64,000 nucleotides of DNA from Saccoglossus kowalevskii (taxonomy: Eukaryota; Hemichordata; Enteropneusta; Harrimaniidae): positions 498,141 through 562,140 of the forward strand of contig NW_003116451.1 in assembly GCF_000003605.2 (NCBI RefSeq), in the 5' to 3' direction. The notes beneath the pieces are model-generated. The model ran no database searches and was not told the DNA's origin. It saw only the letters and a program-made list of their open reading frames with translations. Below, in pieces: positions 49,893-63,737 of this stretch (positions are counted from its first letter, which is position 1; every line of letters begins with the position of its first letter). The position numbers and the translations under genes are program-made.

Positions 49893-50188
49893 TTAAAGGG
49901 CAGTAGTCGTCGCGCCGCGCATGCGCGAGATATGGTTCTCATATATATAAAGAAGTCTTCTAGTAACTGTGTAGCGCACATCAACCAATACAAACTTAGG
50001 GGTTACCAAGCTTTAATTAGGTATGGAAGGTATCGAAGGAGTCGCCGGCGGTAATTAGCGCAAGTGGCGTCCAGAGCAAAACACGTACTCAAGATTTCAT
50101 TAGAAAGCGCATTGGATTGTGAAAAAACAAACAATGTTTATCAATGCAAATGTTGCACATGTGCGGCGTGACGACTACCGCCCTTTAA
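49893..50188 (+). mobile_element. TTAA inverted-repeat element (MITE), best-preserved copy
   Basis: TTAAAGGGCAGTAGTCGTCG (49893 on) and the reverse complement of its right end (CGTGACGACTACCGCCCTTTAA, ending 50188) form the terminal repeats, continuing into CGCGCATGCGCGAGATATGG. TTAA at both ends suggests a TTAA target. The 296-bp interior is non-coding; frames through it are incidental. Relatives lie at 23648, 57089 and 16085. The terminal repeat starts AGGG, not the CCC typical of piggyBac, so superfamily is open. Confidence 0.8.
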
Positions 50189-51038
50189 AACGCTTAGAAT
50201 TCGAGTAGGCTAAGGTATAATCGCCAATGTCCAACCGTTCTTTGCCAAACAACGCTCCGTACAAGTGGAAGCGCTCACTGCACACCTCAGTGGAGCACAC
50301 AATACCCTGAATGATTTCATTGTTAATCATGCATTGCATTGGGGTGAAAGTTCACGTATGTAAAAAACGTGTAACATATGTTAATGCTATAACTAATATT
50401 AGTCACGCCATTCATTTCAGATTTAAACTGCAGTTAAAATAATTCACACTGTTCGCTGGAGTGAGCACCATTATTGCCGTCAACTTTGTCGTATAAATGA
50501 TATGTGTTAGGTCATGCATTGTAACGGGAAATCTCCAAAAAAGAGACGGTCAATTTACCAAAAATACGGGCGATATAATACGTAATGCAAATGCAGACGT
50601 GCGAGTGCATGTATCATAATTCTTGTGAGGTTATTTTGCTATAGAGTTGGTTATCCCTATACATTGTTCGTTGATTAATAGTTGTGGTTAATATGTATTA
50701 TCCCAGCAGGCGAATATTATCTGTCTCCGTGTCATATTACTAATTATTGTTTGTTCATCAGTTACTCTCCTGATACTTGAGACTTTTATTATGATTGTAC
50801 ACACAATACTAAGGTATGCGAATAGTGAAATGGATTACAAGCCAGTGATCTACTATGACGTTCATGACGATGAAATCTACATGCTGGTTAGGCAGATTAC
50901 AACTCCCTTGGGTTGCCGTATGGACTGAAACCATTACGTGAGGATCAGATACGTCTTCGCTAAGATAGAATTGTTTAATCTTGTTACGTCCCTGTTTTAC
51001 GACTTAACTGTACTGTGATAGGTATCTTTGTCAGGGAG

Positions 51039-51185
51039 GCGTCTCGTGGCCGAGTGGCGTGCTTTCAATTTCAAACAGATTCTCGATCAGAATCGCGTCC
51101 GATTGGCGTTTCTGCGTGTGTGTTCCCACTCGCGTACTGTGCAGCCGGGATACCTCGCAAGGCGTTCAGCGCAAGACTATATGTG
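51039..51185 (+). repeat. tRNA-like SINE remnant (Ser/Leu-type head)
   Basis: TCTCGTGGCCGAGTGGC (51042-51058) carries a Ser/Leu-type A box (TGGCCGAGTGG). GATTCTCGATC (51079-51089) is a B-box-like sequence. The arms do not fold into a standard tRNA, so this looks like a decayed tRNA-derived repeat. The end is approximate. Confidence 0.35.
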
Positions 51186-51239
51186 TTCATTACTTGTTGA
51201 CACTTTCCAAAGATGTAAATTACGTATATTAAGTTAAAT

Positions 51240-54200
51240 CATAGTTACATGGTTACGATACAGGGCACATGAGCGTGATTAGTTTATGTGCCATAATCAT
51301 CAAGTAACCCTGAATTAACTAAATTGTACTACATGAATGTTTGACCAATTGTCGTGAGCACACATAGCATAAATATGTGTTCAATATCAATTGTTACACC
51401 ATGCCATACCTCTTCATTGTTCGTGCCTATAAAGCACATATTAGTATTTGTCAGTACTGCAGGCTAGCGAAACTAGCGATTACCAATAATGCATCGCTTT
51501 CCCAGCTTAACCGCATTATATGACTTTAAAAGGCTGACCGTAATACATATTAAGTATATTTATTTTCTAGGTCAAATAGCATTGAACAAGAAACAAGTAA
51601 TATAGTCTCTAAATCGATACAATCCATATTTCAGCAACTGGCCATTTCGCATGTAATTCGTATGCAGCGTAAAAAAACAAGCAGACAAACGCTAGCAAAA
51701 TGTACTATAAATAATTGGTATGCCACTCACATGCAAATGTCGATTACTAAATGCATTTTTGTTAACTTAGAAAGCGTCGCAATCGATCATGTATACGCGT
51801 CATCAACGGGGGCAATTGCGACGAACCAGGATTAGTCGGAATTTATGGGACTGCTTCATTGATCACGACCCATTCGCATGAGAGTAGACTAGTCACGAGC
51901 GCGGATTCGAATGGCTAGGTTAATAGTATATGTATACCTAATAATGTTCAAATTCACGTTACCACCTTTATGCAGCACATTTTCAGTAATTCTATATTTG
52001 AGTATCGTCATTCAAATATTGAGTATCATTAGTAAACTTCTAAGGAAGTCTGGCTATTAGGTGTTTAATTGTCAGAAGCGATATAATATGTTGTTTGATA
52101 TGCATATAAAATAGAAGACCTCTGTAATTTTCTCACAATATTTAATGTAGAAATTCATCTTTAAATTCCAATGATTACGGAAGACATATGTAGAGTGGAC
52201 ACAACTTGTAAGGCGGGTATATAAGCGTTTTCCCAACTGATGGCTTTATCAATGAGTTAAAAGTACGTGCTACTTTAAGTACGCGGTAACATGTTCCGAG
52301 ATGTGTTCTGAAATGAAAACATGGCTTCCCTTGCATAATAGTCTTAGGGAATTAGCCTTCCGTAGATGCACACTGGATTATTTGTTATACTATCACGGTG
52401 TTAAAAATAAATGACTATTTATTGATACAACACACATTCTTACTTAACTAAGTTAAGGATAAATAGCATGATTAATACATGACTCAGATGTAATTTAAAC
52501 GTATCTGCTAATCATTAAATAACTGGATTGTAGTCCCATACTTATTACTCACGGTGATGTCGAAGAGGTTTTTAAAGAAGCTGGTTATTGGATATATCAT
52601 GTCATTTTCAGGGTTACAACATGAAGTTGTTATCATCCTGTAAATCAAGTAGGTTGGCCATTTTCTGAAACAATTTAATCACACTTTTAACAATTTAATC
52701 ACATTAATTTACTACTAAATCCCCCCAAAAATGAATACCTCTGAAATATTTATCTACACCTTAAGGTACGGACGTCAATATGTTATTTTGTCTATTATTA
52801 CATATGCGCCATTTGGTGTTATTGGATTGGTACTGAAAAACCATTAAAAACAACCAATATTTTTGGTCTAATTGCACATCACCATTGTTGACTATGGCAG
52901 TATCTCAACTGTTATATAAGTATTAGTATTAGAAGTATTAACAAATTGACATATGTTGACAAACAATATTCGGCATATGTGAAACACTCCTTACCCTTTG
53001 ACAGCCATTGTCAATCTACAAAATAATTTTGCACAATTTGCTGCTCCCCATATGAAATGACAAACTTTTGGTCAAAAATTAAAAACAATATCTGAAACTG
53101 TGTCTACGTTCCAGAATGATGATAAAATTAAGTGACATTTTTTTTTAGATTTTAATAATGAGATCACTTTCAAGTATGATTCGCATTTTATTCATTATAT
53201 TCAATGTATGCATATTTGATAAGGTCATGTGACACGTCTTGAATCAATCGTCAATACTACGCCTATGTGAAAAGTCCTGTGTCAAATACAGTTTTTGTCA
53301 TTTGTATAATCCATAATTTAAAAAAAAATCACACCCCTGCTTGTTTTTACATCAATTGGCGCATTAAATTTATTTTTTAATCTAATATCTTTGAATTGCG
53401 TTAAAGCATAATAAATTAGTTCAAGTGAAAGATGGTTTTGTTACTTTGTCTGTCAGTTAGTTAGTTAGACAATTGATTCTATCAAGTTTATGCATATTTA
53501 ATGCAGTTATATAGCTGTACATGTGCACTTTACACTTTACTGTGTCCGTTCTAAACAATTATTTTTTTAAAGTTATGTCTTATTAATATTAATATTAGCT
53601 TGCACTTTCACTTTCATCACGTTTCCAATTTCTTCACACGAAGAAATAGATGTTGTCCCTCATCAATTGTAACTAGTTTTTAAGAGTGATTAATTATACA
53701 TGCCTGAAAATATTCGAGCAAAGAACAAAATACAGAATCAAATAAAATAATAGTTCAAAAAGCCTAAGGAAATGTAGACCATGTCTTATTAAACCAAATA
53801 ATTGCACAAAAATCTGGAACTGTTTAGATCAACCTCAATTGCTATTCATTGAAAAAAAAACGTTTATTCCTGAGATTTTCTTGGAATAACACCACCACAT
53901 TGTTTGATAACAATTTATGGATAAAATCATGGGTCATGACTTCAAATGTTTAAAAGAAAAACTAGACGTGTATCGAAAAAATGGCGAAATGAATCACACC
54001 CAATGAATGCATGGACTGGCAATCTTCAAGGCATAGATAGGTCTGTTACATCGGAAAATGTAACCATGGTGAACAGATATCGTGTTATCAAGCCACATTA
54101 AATATGCAAAACATAATGCAACAGTGGTATCTAATTACATGCAGCCTAAGTCAGACATCTGATATTTGAACTGACATATTTTTCACGTGTACTAATCTGT

Positions 54201-56230
54201 CTGCGACCAACAAGTTTACAGCGGATGTGTACGGACTTGTGAAAGTGTGCTAAACGTATGGCCAAAAGCAGCAAATAAATATCCGGTTTACAAAAGTTTC
54301 ACTCTAGCATACTAGTATACAGAGCTACAGTTATATTTCAGTAGATGTTCACATTTCTGCCGTTGTTCTGAACTCGCTTGCACTGTGGATTGATATTTTA
54401 ATACTGACACATCGCACATATCAGACGTTCGTTAACAGTTACTAGGTGGGTTTTGTTTCGCCAATAGACCGAGTCACCAGACAGTTTTCCACGCATTTTC
54501 ATGTGACGGGAGATTATTCAAGTGTATTCAAATCTCAAAACATGTCGCCAATATAAAGTTCCGAAAAAAATTAATAAATATTCGCTACGATTCGTAACTA
54601 ATAGAAACTATTTCGGAAGCGCTAGCTTAAACCAAAAACGGAACATGTTTTTCCACATATGGTCAAACGGGGTCGTCCATAAATTTGCAGTGTATTGAGA
54701 TAGCTCGACTTTTATCAAATAATATATTGCGAAGTACACTATATATATATATTTACTGGCTAACAAGTAAAATTCTATTAAAACACCATATCAGTCAACA
54801 ATGGTTCAAACCCTTTCCCTATCTAATGTCGATGATTGTTTGATACGATAATGATCATCGATGACATGTTTGATACACTACATCAATGTTTAGTCATATA
54901 TAGTGATTGTAGTCAATGTTTTTCACGCAATTCGTACATGGTTTTTTGATATTTGGTTTTGATATGTCAGAACAATCGTAAACATCGGTTATTATTAGTA
55001 CGACCTTCAATGTGAAACGGCTGTAGAAACAAAGGTATATGAGCAGGGACAATAAATTAACAACATGCGTGTCAGATTCAATACAATAAGTGAAAATAAA
55101 GGCCATGATGAAACACTGACCAACTGATGATCGACGGTGGTGGATGAAGGCGAGGATGAAGAAAAAACGTACTTGTCAAAAATGTTGTGGCAGTTTTGCC
55201 AAAGAGTTTGTCGCTGAATCATCAGATTATAAATTACATCATACAGCTTTCTATACATTAACACTGTAATCTTCAAACAAATATATACGCTATATACATT
55301 TATTTAAAACAAAGTTTTACTTAAACGCAGATTCAAATCTATCTTCCTAATTATGTTAAAGTTGTTCGGGTAAAACAGACCAATATGAAAAGAGGAATAG
55401 CACATATGACTCGTGTCATTGCCATTGCATTTTTAAAAGATGTTCAGACTCTGTCCTGTTTCAGGCATGTGCGATATCACGTACAGACTTATACATAAAC
55501 AAACCTCTTAGTCGAACGTCGTGCTGGGACAAACTCTCTTTAATTGGTAGTTTATTTCTAATTCACTATACTTCATAGCTGAAAACTGTTCTTTGGTGCA
55601 AAAGTAATCAAACTAGAAATAAATAAAATAAGCATTATTTACACTGCATTGCCGTTGACATAGCAACGCTTCAAAGGATCATGAATGATGCATGCATTTG
55701 TCTCTTGGGTGTTTTTTTTTTTTTTTCTTCATCCTATGAAAAAGCCCACACAAATGGCATTGTGATGACTTTGGTTACTTGTAGATGAATTAATAAAGCT
55801 TCTTTCAAGAACACAATAACGCGCATCGTATCCTGTCCATGAATTTGTAAAAAAAAAATAATGAGGGCAGTATCGTATAGTTGACGTGGAAACCGACATA
55901 ACTATATCGCTATTACGTAATATATAGTAGAATACGGCGAGTCAATTTTGCCAAGTGTTATTTACTGTTCCCAGTAATTACATGTATGCATCAGATGGCA
56001 ATGTATAGTGCTTGTACTAATATTGAGATCTAGTCTAGACTATGCCAAGCCACGTAGACATGCTTCAACGCGTAGGTCCCTTACAAAGGCTCTTGATTTC
56101 GCCGTAATTTGTAATTCGAATGTTGTGGCACTAAGGGTTACAATTAGTTTGCTGTGTCGAGCATATGTTGACTTCGTATTCTACTGAATGCATTATATGA
56201 CATAATGCGGCGGCTGTAGGATTTTTAATC
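51240..56230. other. Gene-free AT-rich stretch
   Basis: No supported exon. It holds a 14-bp direct repeat ACAATTTAATCACA (52672 and 52689), a TA run (54742-54756), an X-box (55655-55668) and a T run (55712-55726). Confidence 0.45.
55655..55668. promoter_or_regulatory. RFX X-box-like motif GTTGACATAGCAAC
   Basis: Both half-sites (GTTGAC, GCAAC) are close to the X-box consensus. Confidence 0.32.
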
Positions 56231-56790
56231 ACACAGCGCCACCTAGCGGCTATTGCGGCAAGACCTAATCTGAATTTAGTGACGTACAGCAGACATCATT
56301 CACTTCGACAATTCAACATGGGCAGAGTGAAACATTTTTGTTTAATTGGTGATTTACTGCACCAATAATTGAGAGCAAATTTCCGTTCACTGCGAGAATC
56401 ACGCGTTATGCGTGAAATCGAACGTAAAAACAGGACAAACAAAGGTCATAGCGTCGTAGTCGCGTCAAACATCGCGTGGGATTCGACAAACGCGAAAGTA
56501 TTTCGGGGACATTTCCATGCTTAATAATGTGCTGTCCACATTTGATGATAGGCAATTTCGATTAAGTAAGGGTATTCGGAAGCAATATTCCTCTGTCGAA
56601 GATCGGCCGGTCAATGTAAGCTACGAAATAAAGAAATTCTAGTTCAAAATCAAATCGTTCGATATTTGCGGCAGACGTTCGACGCGCGTCTTTCATGCAT
56701 CTCGCGAGATCTCGCAATTGTACGGAAAATCACCTATTGGGAGCTTATCAAAGGTACAGCCGGTAAAATATTGCATCTGTATAATACGAT
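56231..56790. promoter_or_regulatory. CpG-rich patch with CTCF-like and Kaiso-like motifs
   Basis: CG dinucleotides are frequent here against a CG-poor background. It contains CCGCTAGGTGGCGC on the minus strand (56236-56249), matching the CTCF core. It also contains TCTCGCGAGA (56700-56709), the Kaiso/ZBTB33-type element found in some animal promoters, directly followed by a second TCTCGC. No exon was identified beside it, so a promoter or insulator role is inference. Confidence 0.35.
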
Positions 56791-57088
56791 TTGTCATCAA
56801 ACATATGACGTGTGTTTATCAACACCGGGAGACGACTAGAGTGAATTCTTGAATTCTGAACATCAATAATCGACAGCCATATATTATCTCTGACTTGAAT
56901 CAGTGTGTGTAATGTCTAGACAATATTTTAGATTGGCTCATTTAATTGGAAATACAAGCAGGTGTATCTATCAAATTGTCGAACTGCACTGATTTTCGCG
57001 GTAATCCAAATGACATCTTTCCTCCAGTGTCAATTGCTTCCTGAACTGCAGGGCAGTTTTTACTAACATGGTGTTGACATTGTTGAAT

Positions 57089-57219
57089 TTGAAGGGCGGT
57101 GGTCGTCGCGCCGTCATGTTCGATATGGGACTAATAGCGACGCACACAACAAGTGTAAAATAGATTGTTTGTTTACATGAAATTCGGAGACGCGCTGTGC
57201 GACGACCACGGCCCTTTAA
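57089..57219 (+). mobile_element. TTAA inverted-repeat element (MITE), short internally deleted copy
   Basis: Left end TTGAAGGGCGGTGGTCGTCG, right end GTGCGACGACCACGGCCCTT then TAA, 131 bp in total. The interior keeps only the outermost parts (TTCGATATGGG on the left; GATTGTTTGTTTACATGAAA on the right) of the longer copies. Confidence 0.7.
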
Positions 57220-57229
57220 GTACGACAGT

Positions 57230-60200
57230 CACTACGCAATGAGCTGGTCAATGGCATATAATTCATGCTATACTCACCTCAACACAACGATGCCACGTCG
57301 TTTACTGTATTTATTAATCTTACTTCATGAGTGCAATTACGTGTGTCAGCAGCGTGTGGACTTCTAAGAAATCGTATCATTTAAGGAATAACATGCACTT
57401 AGTGCGTACTGTAAGTTTAGATTTGGATTAATTGGGTTTCACTATATGCTAATTATAACAATTATAAAGTAATACGCCAATTTTAACATATAATTGGTTA
57501 TCAATTATTACCGTGCAGTCGCACAGGTTGAAGCAAATCAAAATACAAATATAGATTGTAAATACAATTGATTATTTTACTATGACTATGGATATATGTC
57601 ATTTTCGTTTTATTTGCGTTTCTGTGTATTTGCATCAGCATTGTGTTAGAGAACATTCTGGACCATGGGCTGTCACTAGCGAGAAACCATACGCTGCGGA
57701 AGCCCGACGTCGTATCGTATGTAGTATTCTACTTCAGTCAGTTGAAACTCGTTTTTTCTGACTTGATGAATAATTGTATGCTTTGTTATTAACATTAATT
57801 ATTCGTTTGTTTGTGGGATTTGGTTTATAGACAGAAACGAACACTATCTCGATTCCGCAGTATGTATTCAGTGTGTTATAAAATCCGGTTTGGAAAGTCA
57901 TGTCACGTTTTTTTAANNNNNNNNNNNNNNNNNNNNNNNNNNNNNNNNNNNNNNNNNNNNNNNNNNNNNNNNNNNNNNNNNNNNNNNNNNNNNNNNNNNN
58001 NNNNNNNNNNNNNNNNNNNNNNNNNNNNNNNNNNNNNNNNNNNNNNNNNNNNNNNNNNNNNNNNNNNNNNNNNNNNNNNNNNNNNNNNNNNNNNNNNNNN
58101 NNNNNNNNNNNNNNNNNNCGTTCAACTAGGAGGTGACAAAATTATACTTTAAACCATGAAATATTCACAAGTAGTCAATTAGATTAATTTGTTTTATTAA
58201 TTAATTAGTGCCAAAACACGACTAATTTGCTTATTTGACTGACTTTACATCCTAGACTTTTTTCTATTAATGTTTTGAAAAATGTTGCACCTGTTTGCGA
58301 TCTTTTTTATAATGTCTTTGTTAATTTCGGAGAAAATGGGAATCATTTCCTGTGGATCATGGTAAAACAATGAAAAACATGAGTATGCTTTTTTTTCTTA
58401 TTGTATTACTGACGTGTGACGACTCTGCTGTGACATTATATGGCTTTATTCTAAACATTAATTTCTTCCTATGATTGTGTATTGCGATCTTTCCAAATTA
58501 CAACATTCAGTAATTCCTGTCACTCAATGTGGTAATCAAAGCAATGCAGGAACATTTAATTATTAAAATATCTGTTTGTCAGTCCGCCTGTTCATTTGGT
58601 TGCCTGTCTGTGGCAATTGATGTGTATACAATCGTTCATCCGCCCTCAACAACTCAGATGCAACGCTGACCTACATGCGAACTCGAGACGTATATTATTC
58701 ATTTATTGTTAAGTGGCATCAGAGTATTCAAGACGCATTTCAACATTATTCTATCAGTGCTATCCCTGGGGAGTTTAAGATCTACGTCAAAGGTCAAATG
58801 TCACGATGTTATCTGGAAATCAGTAATACTCAAAAAACTATTAATTACGTTTAGGACAAATGGTATTCTCGCTGGTAAGATCATCTAAACAGGGTAAGAG
58901 AGGGTCTTATTCATTATGTTGCCCATTTATTACTTACAGGTCAACATATTTGACAATAGAATAACGTTACTAATACTTGTGTGGTCTTCAATGTGAACTT
59001 GAACTATAGAAATAACACAAAATAAGTAATATTGTCGCCAGTAGTAGGATAAAAAAAGATAGAAGCAATTTAAAATAGGCAGTCTGACTGGTGAAATTTG
59101 GCGATAACGCCATTGGACTATTCATTACGCAATATTATGTTATTAGGCGCGACATGTCACGTGGTCGCGTAGAGCTTGGAAGATGTGTCACGTTTCATTT
59201 AATTCAACGTTATATGGCGTGATATGTTTATTGCCTCATATCACTAGACTTTTTGACCCCATTTTTACTGACAACTATCAGAGAAATGAATTATACAAAA
59301 GCTCCCAACAAACAATAATAACGCACAGAACATTTTTATACAGGATTTTATAAACAGAGTTGGGTTGAATAGATCACTGTCGCCATTCATTCATCGTCTC
59401 CGTCCTTGCATAGATTCTTTACAAAACAAGAACTGAATACGTACCAATAATACCGCATATACTAACCTAGACAGGTAAATTAATTACACTGGATTGCACA
59501 TACTTGTTCCATTATAATTTAATTTGATTATCTTATAAAGCAACATGGTAAATACAATATATACCTTGTTAGCCGCCATCTCCTCTATTATATGTGGGTC
59601 CATGGGGAATGTGGCTGAGATGAATACTGTGACAGGTACATATTCATATAAGTCGAACTGCGAACGTTGTATGCACGGAGACATGATGGTGCGCGTGCCA
59701 TACTTAAGTGTTTACCATTGTGCCAACTGCATTTTTGTTGTGCCTATTCCAGTTTTCGCTCGTAATGTCCACACAGTACAAGATCTTCATTTTTCGACGC
59801 CCAACGCAATTTAACTCAATGCGTCAATAGCGCCACCAGCGTGCAATTCATTCAATAATGTGATATGGTGTATATTCCGTGCACATACAGTATCCGGTAG
59901 CACCGTGTTACGTGACCTCATCATACCCGGAGGTGACGGCTGATAACATGGCTTTGCTCTCGCTACTCAAGCTCATTTGAACGTGTAAATATTTATTCAT
60001 TCGGAGCACATCAAATGTGTTAGACATTATTTGTGCGAAAACAAGGAAACTAGTTCCGTAGTAATCTTACTAGTACCAATACACGGCATGTCATGGATAT
60101 CTGATAGAGTCGTGCGCATCGATAGATTGTTTTCTAATTACTACTGAAGACGAGCCTGCGGTGTCTGTCCAAATGAGTACAGGCTTTAGGGCCGTCTTCT

Positions 60201-63200
60201 AATTGGCCACACGCACAAACCAACCAATCTTCTAGCAAATCAGGTATCGCCTACTTCGTATGCTAGGTTCAACGGCCAATAAAATATTGACTCATATCAT
60301 GTAGATACGTGTTTTCATCTAATTAATGGCAGGCGTGTTCTTGGAGAAAATGACGAAAACTATTTATTTATATTTTCCTGCTCTTCAGTGGAATCGACGT
60401 CATGTCTCTTTGTTGTTGTTTCGGTGTCGGGATAGGCACGATTTGATTATCGTTTTTTGTTCATTTTACTTGTAATGTAAATTTTGCACGGTATGGGTAT
60501 ATGTTAATTATTCGTCGCTTTGTTCAACGTAACTGTGCTCAGAAGAATATGTGGACTTGATTGTCGTAACTTATGTGTTTATTTATGAAATATGCATACA
60601 TTAAAACCTTACAACCTGACCGGGAGTGAATTCCTCTTAAATATCTCAAGCGAGCAGCGATTGACTATTGCTAAGAGAGAAGACTATTGCAGTAATCTTT
60701 TGATTCATAACTTGCGTTGAAATGGCCGGCAATTTGAAATCACCTGGCGGGCACAAGTCTCTAACATTCACAAACTCTTACAATAATCGTTAATTATTAT
60801 TATAAATAAGATACTCGCGCGATTGTTCAACGTTTCGGCACCTTTGACTGGTAGTGCGATTCAATAAAATTAAAATACCTATGACAGTAAACTAGATACG
60901 TGCTAACATATTTAAAGTAAATTTTGGAATTATTACAAACGTGTTTTTTTTCGGGAACAAATGCAATGTATCTGAATGATAAATATGTTAGTGGGCAACT
61001 CAAGTTTATACTTCGCCTAAAAAAGTAGTATCTTTGTTTCAACTTTCGCTCTAGACGCTGGCGTACTCTCGAAGCAAGTTCCTTCTTTTTTTATAACAGC
61101 TAATGCTTCCCAGTTTTCTGATGGAGAGTACTTCTTCTAACGCACTGATGCTAATCCAATCCTCGCACGCTACAGTTATATTTAATGTGCTTATTATTAA
61201 CCGTCGTATATGCTTGGTGGAGAGAGTACTAAATTCAGCCATTTCACATCACTCAAGCTACCGTACCTGATCGATGACGTCGATACACGGTTACAATCAA
61301 TATACATTATTAAGCGGAATTATTTAAAAAAATGTAAGATTACAATCAGAGTAAAAACAAACGCATCTTGCGAGCATAACTAGTTATGGTTTGACTGTTA
61401 AGTAATTTTAACCGTTTTACGTCATCGACACTAGCCTGTATAAATTAGCATAAACGTGACTCCCTGTAGGAATGCTTAAATGGCTTTGACGAGATAGAAC
61501 AGACAGATTCTTGTTAGATAACCTTTAGCCTCTGACCCTGCTCTCTCAATTATATCAAAGACGCCAAATTACAGTAATTTCAATTGGAGGGTTAATTACT
61601 CCAGTTCTGTATTTATACGCTGTCAAATAAAGCGCCGTGTATGGGGAAAAATAGGTATATCTGCTCACGCATATTCATCCTCCTTTCTTATTTGCCTTAT
61701 ATAAACATATAAACATGTGGTCATTTTTTGAGCAAGTTTAATATAAATAATATCAGTTCATATACATATTTCAAACTAAGATCGTCGAACTCTCTATGTG
61801 TTTTACTGGTGGTCCGGACATGGCATGTGGTCGACGGATAATATTAATGTACGTGTTTTACGATTTCCAAATGAAACCTATCAAATACATCTTCCTGTGT
61901 CTACTGTGACATATTTATGCTTATACATTAATAAGGGTGTATTTTTAGTGTTCCTTCGAGGTGACTCTTGATATTCAAATATAACGTTCCCATAACGAAT
62001 TGTACTGACAGTTTTAATGTCTCGTGAATCCAGTATAAATACTAATAAGTGGGGAGTACGCCACATTGTAGTGTTAATACAGGTGTGGCCCAGTTTAACA
62101 TGACACATAGAACGCGCATTTGGACGAAAAAGCGTCTAATCACACACCGGTCCCAATATTCATAATTTTATAAAACTTCAAAACTTCAAAATATCACCTA
62201 TTATAATACGGAGTTAAGATATGATGACGTCACGCAAACAAAATAATAAGCTTTGGTGTACACAGACGACCACGACGATTGAACTTCAGTTAACTACGCT
62301 GTGTCGTATTTAAAGTACCCTCTTAGTAGCGTGGATCGGATCCGTGTACCATTTAAGTCATAAATTAAACATTGCAAATCATATGTAATCACTGAAGCGA
62401 ATGCGACAAGCACCATACTGATATTCGAATAGAATCGTCTCATGGCGACTATTCTTGCACATTGTGTATGCAATATTCATACAAATTGTTTGATATTTTC
62501 TGCACACGTAATTCTGCAATAAATATTCAAATAATAACAAATGCCTGCGTGAGGGTACATGTAATATTAAAGGGGAGCAAATGAAAGGTTGAACAGCGCT
62601 CGGCAAGTGTAACACGACTTGAAAGATATTTCGATAGATTGCTGTTGTATCTCCTCCCACTTGGGGAAAATTACTTTCGCTCAAAGCCGATGTGTGAACA
62701 GCGGGGTTAAAATAGATAACTAAGGTAGGCTGGGTGGAGTGTATGATGTTGATGGGGAGAGTGGCGCTTATGAGCAGATCTTTTCATTTACATCAATCAC
62801 AACTATCCGTTTTCTTATATATGCTGGTTGATGTTGATGTCGATTCAAGTGTGAGCGTGCGTTCGTTTAACCGTTTAAACCATATGACTACAAGTATCTT
62901 AAAATACCTGTGTTAGCGACGATGCAATCACTACAAAAATCTGTTGTATTTACGACAAAAAATAATTAGTCTACTAATTTTATTTTTTTAAATTGCAGTC
63001 CTCTATTCCTACATGGATTCTTACCTTCCATGTTACAAGACGAGGCTAAGAATACCAATAAGTATCTGCCCTGTGGACAGATATAATATTCTTTGTTCCG
63101 TTTACCAGTGTCCAGATAAGTTCTCGAAGACGCAATATATTTACCGTAACTCTGCGCAAACCCTTTTCCAGTATTTTTTAAGTGCTGAAATTGTAAAAAA

Positions 63201-63700
63201 ACAAATCTTAGTTTGCAATTGACATTACCATACCTTCCGTCATTTTTGAAACAAATTCTTGTTTTGTTTGTTTGTTTGTTTTTGTGATTGATGTTAATGT
63301 GACTATTGTATTCATCACGTGACCTAAATCACATTATTTATACATTTTATTATGGATTTGTTTAGTATTTCAAATTTGCATTGTTACAATGTTGAAAGTT
63401 GACCGATCATGAACCACCTGAACAGGCCCATTAGAGAAAACTACGTTAACTGTGGGGCAAATCAACAACTAGCTGAAAAGCAGCGTATTATTCTTAGTAA
63501 TAAGCAGTCGAAAGTACTCAAGGACTACAAGTACCTGCTCAGTGCAGTAAAATTTCTTACTGACTTCCTGTTTCCCCTCCAGGCACTTACCCCTTAATCA
63601 AATGGAATTGCCCATCACTGCTTGTTGCGCGGCGTGCTTTGTGAAGGCTGTGCCTTCCACGGTGTTCGGTCATTTCGAGTGGCACACTTCCAGAATGATT
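57230..63700. other. Gene-free stretch with an assembly gap
   Basis: No supported gene outside low-grade exon-like pieces: 59570-59584 on the minus strand (ATGGCGGCTAACAAG then GTATAT) and 63030-63075 on the minus strand. CRE motifs lie near 61274 (partial) and 62225 (full). A GTTT simple repeat lies at about 63262-63282. Confidence 0.4.
57917..58118. other. Assembly gap (202 N)
   Basis: A run of N. Confidence 1.
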
Positions 63701-63737
63701 CCGTAATCGTAATCGTAACCTGATGTAGCAAGCTAAC

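Noticed and set aside
49806-50054. 82-codon plus-strand frame with an R-rich end
   Set aside because: Runs into the terminal repeat and interior of the TTAA element; not a gene.
51042-51090. Functional tRNA-Ser or tRNA-Leu
   Set aside because: Only the A box is good; no acceptor stem, anticodon arm or standard T arm can be formed.
59570-59584. Minus-strand start ATGGCGGCTAACAAG then GTATAT
   Set aside because: Good start context and donor, but five codons and no downstream exon. The plus strand of the same bases is equally open.
62379-62684. 101-codon minus-strand frame
   Set aside because: No splice context, start support or recognisable motif.
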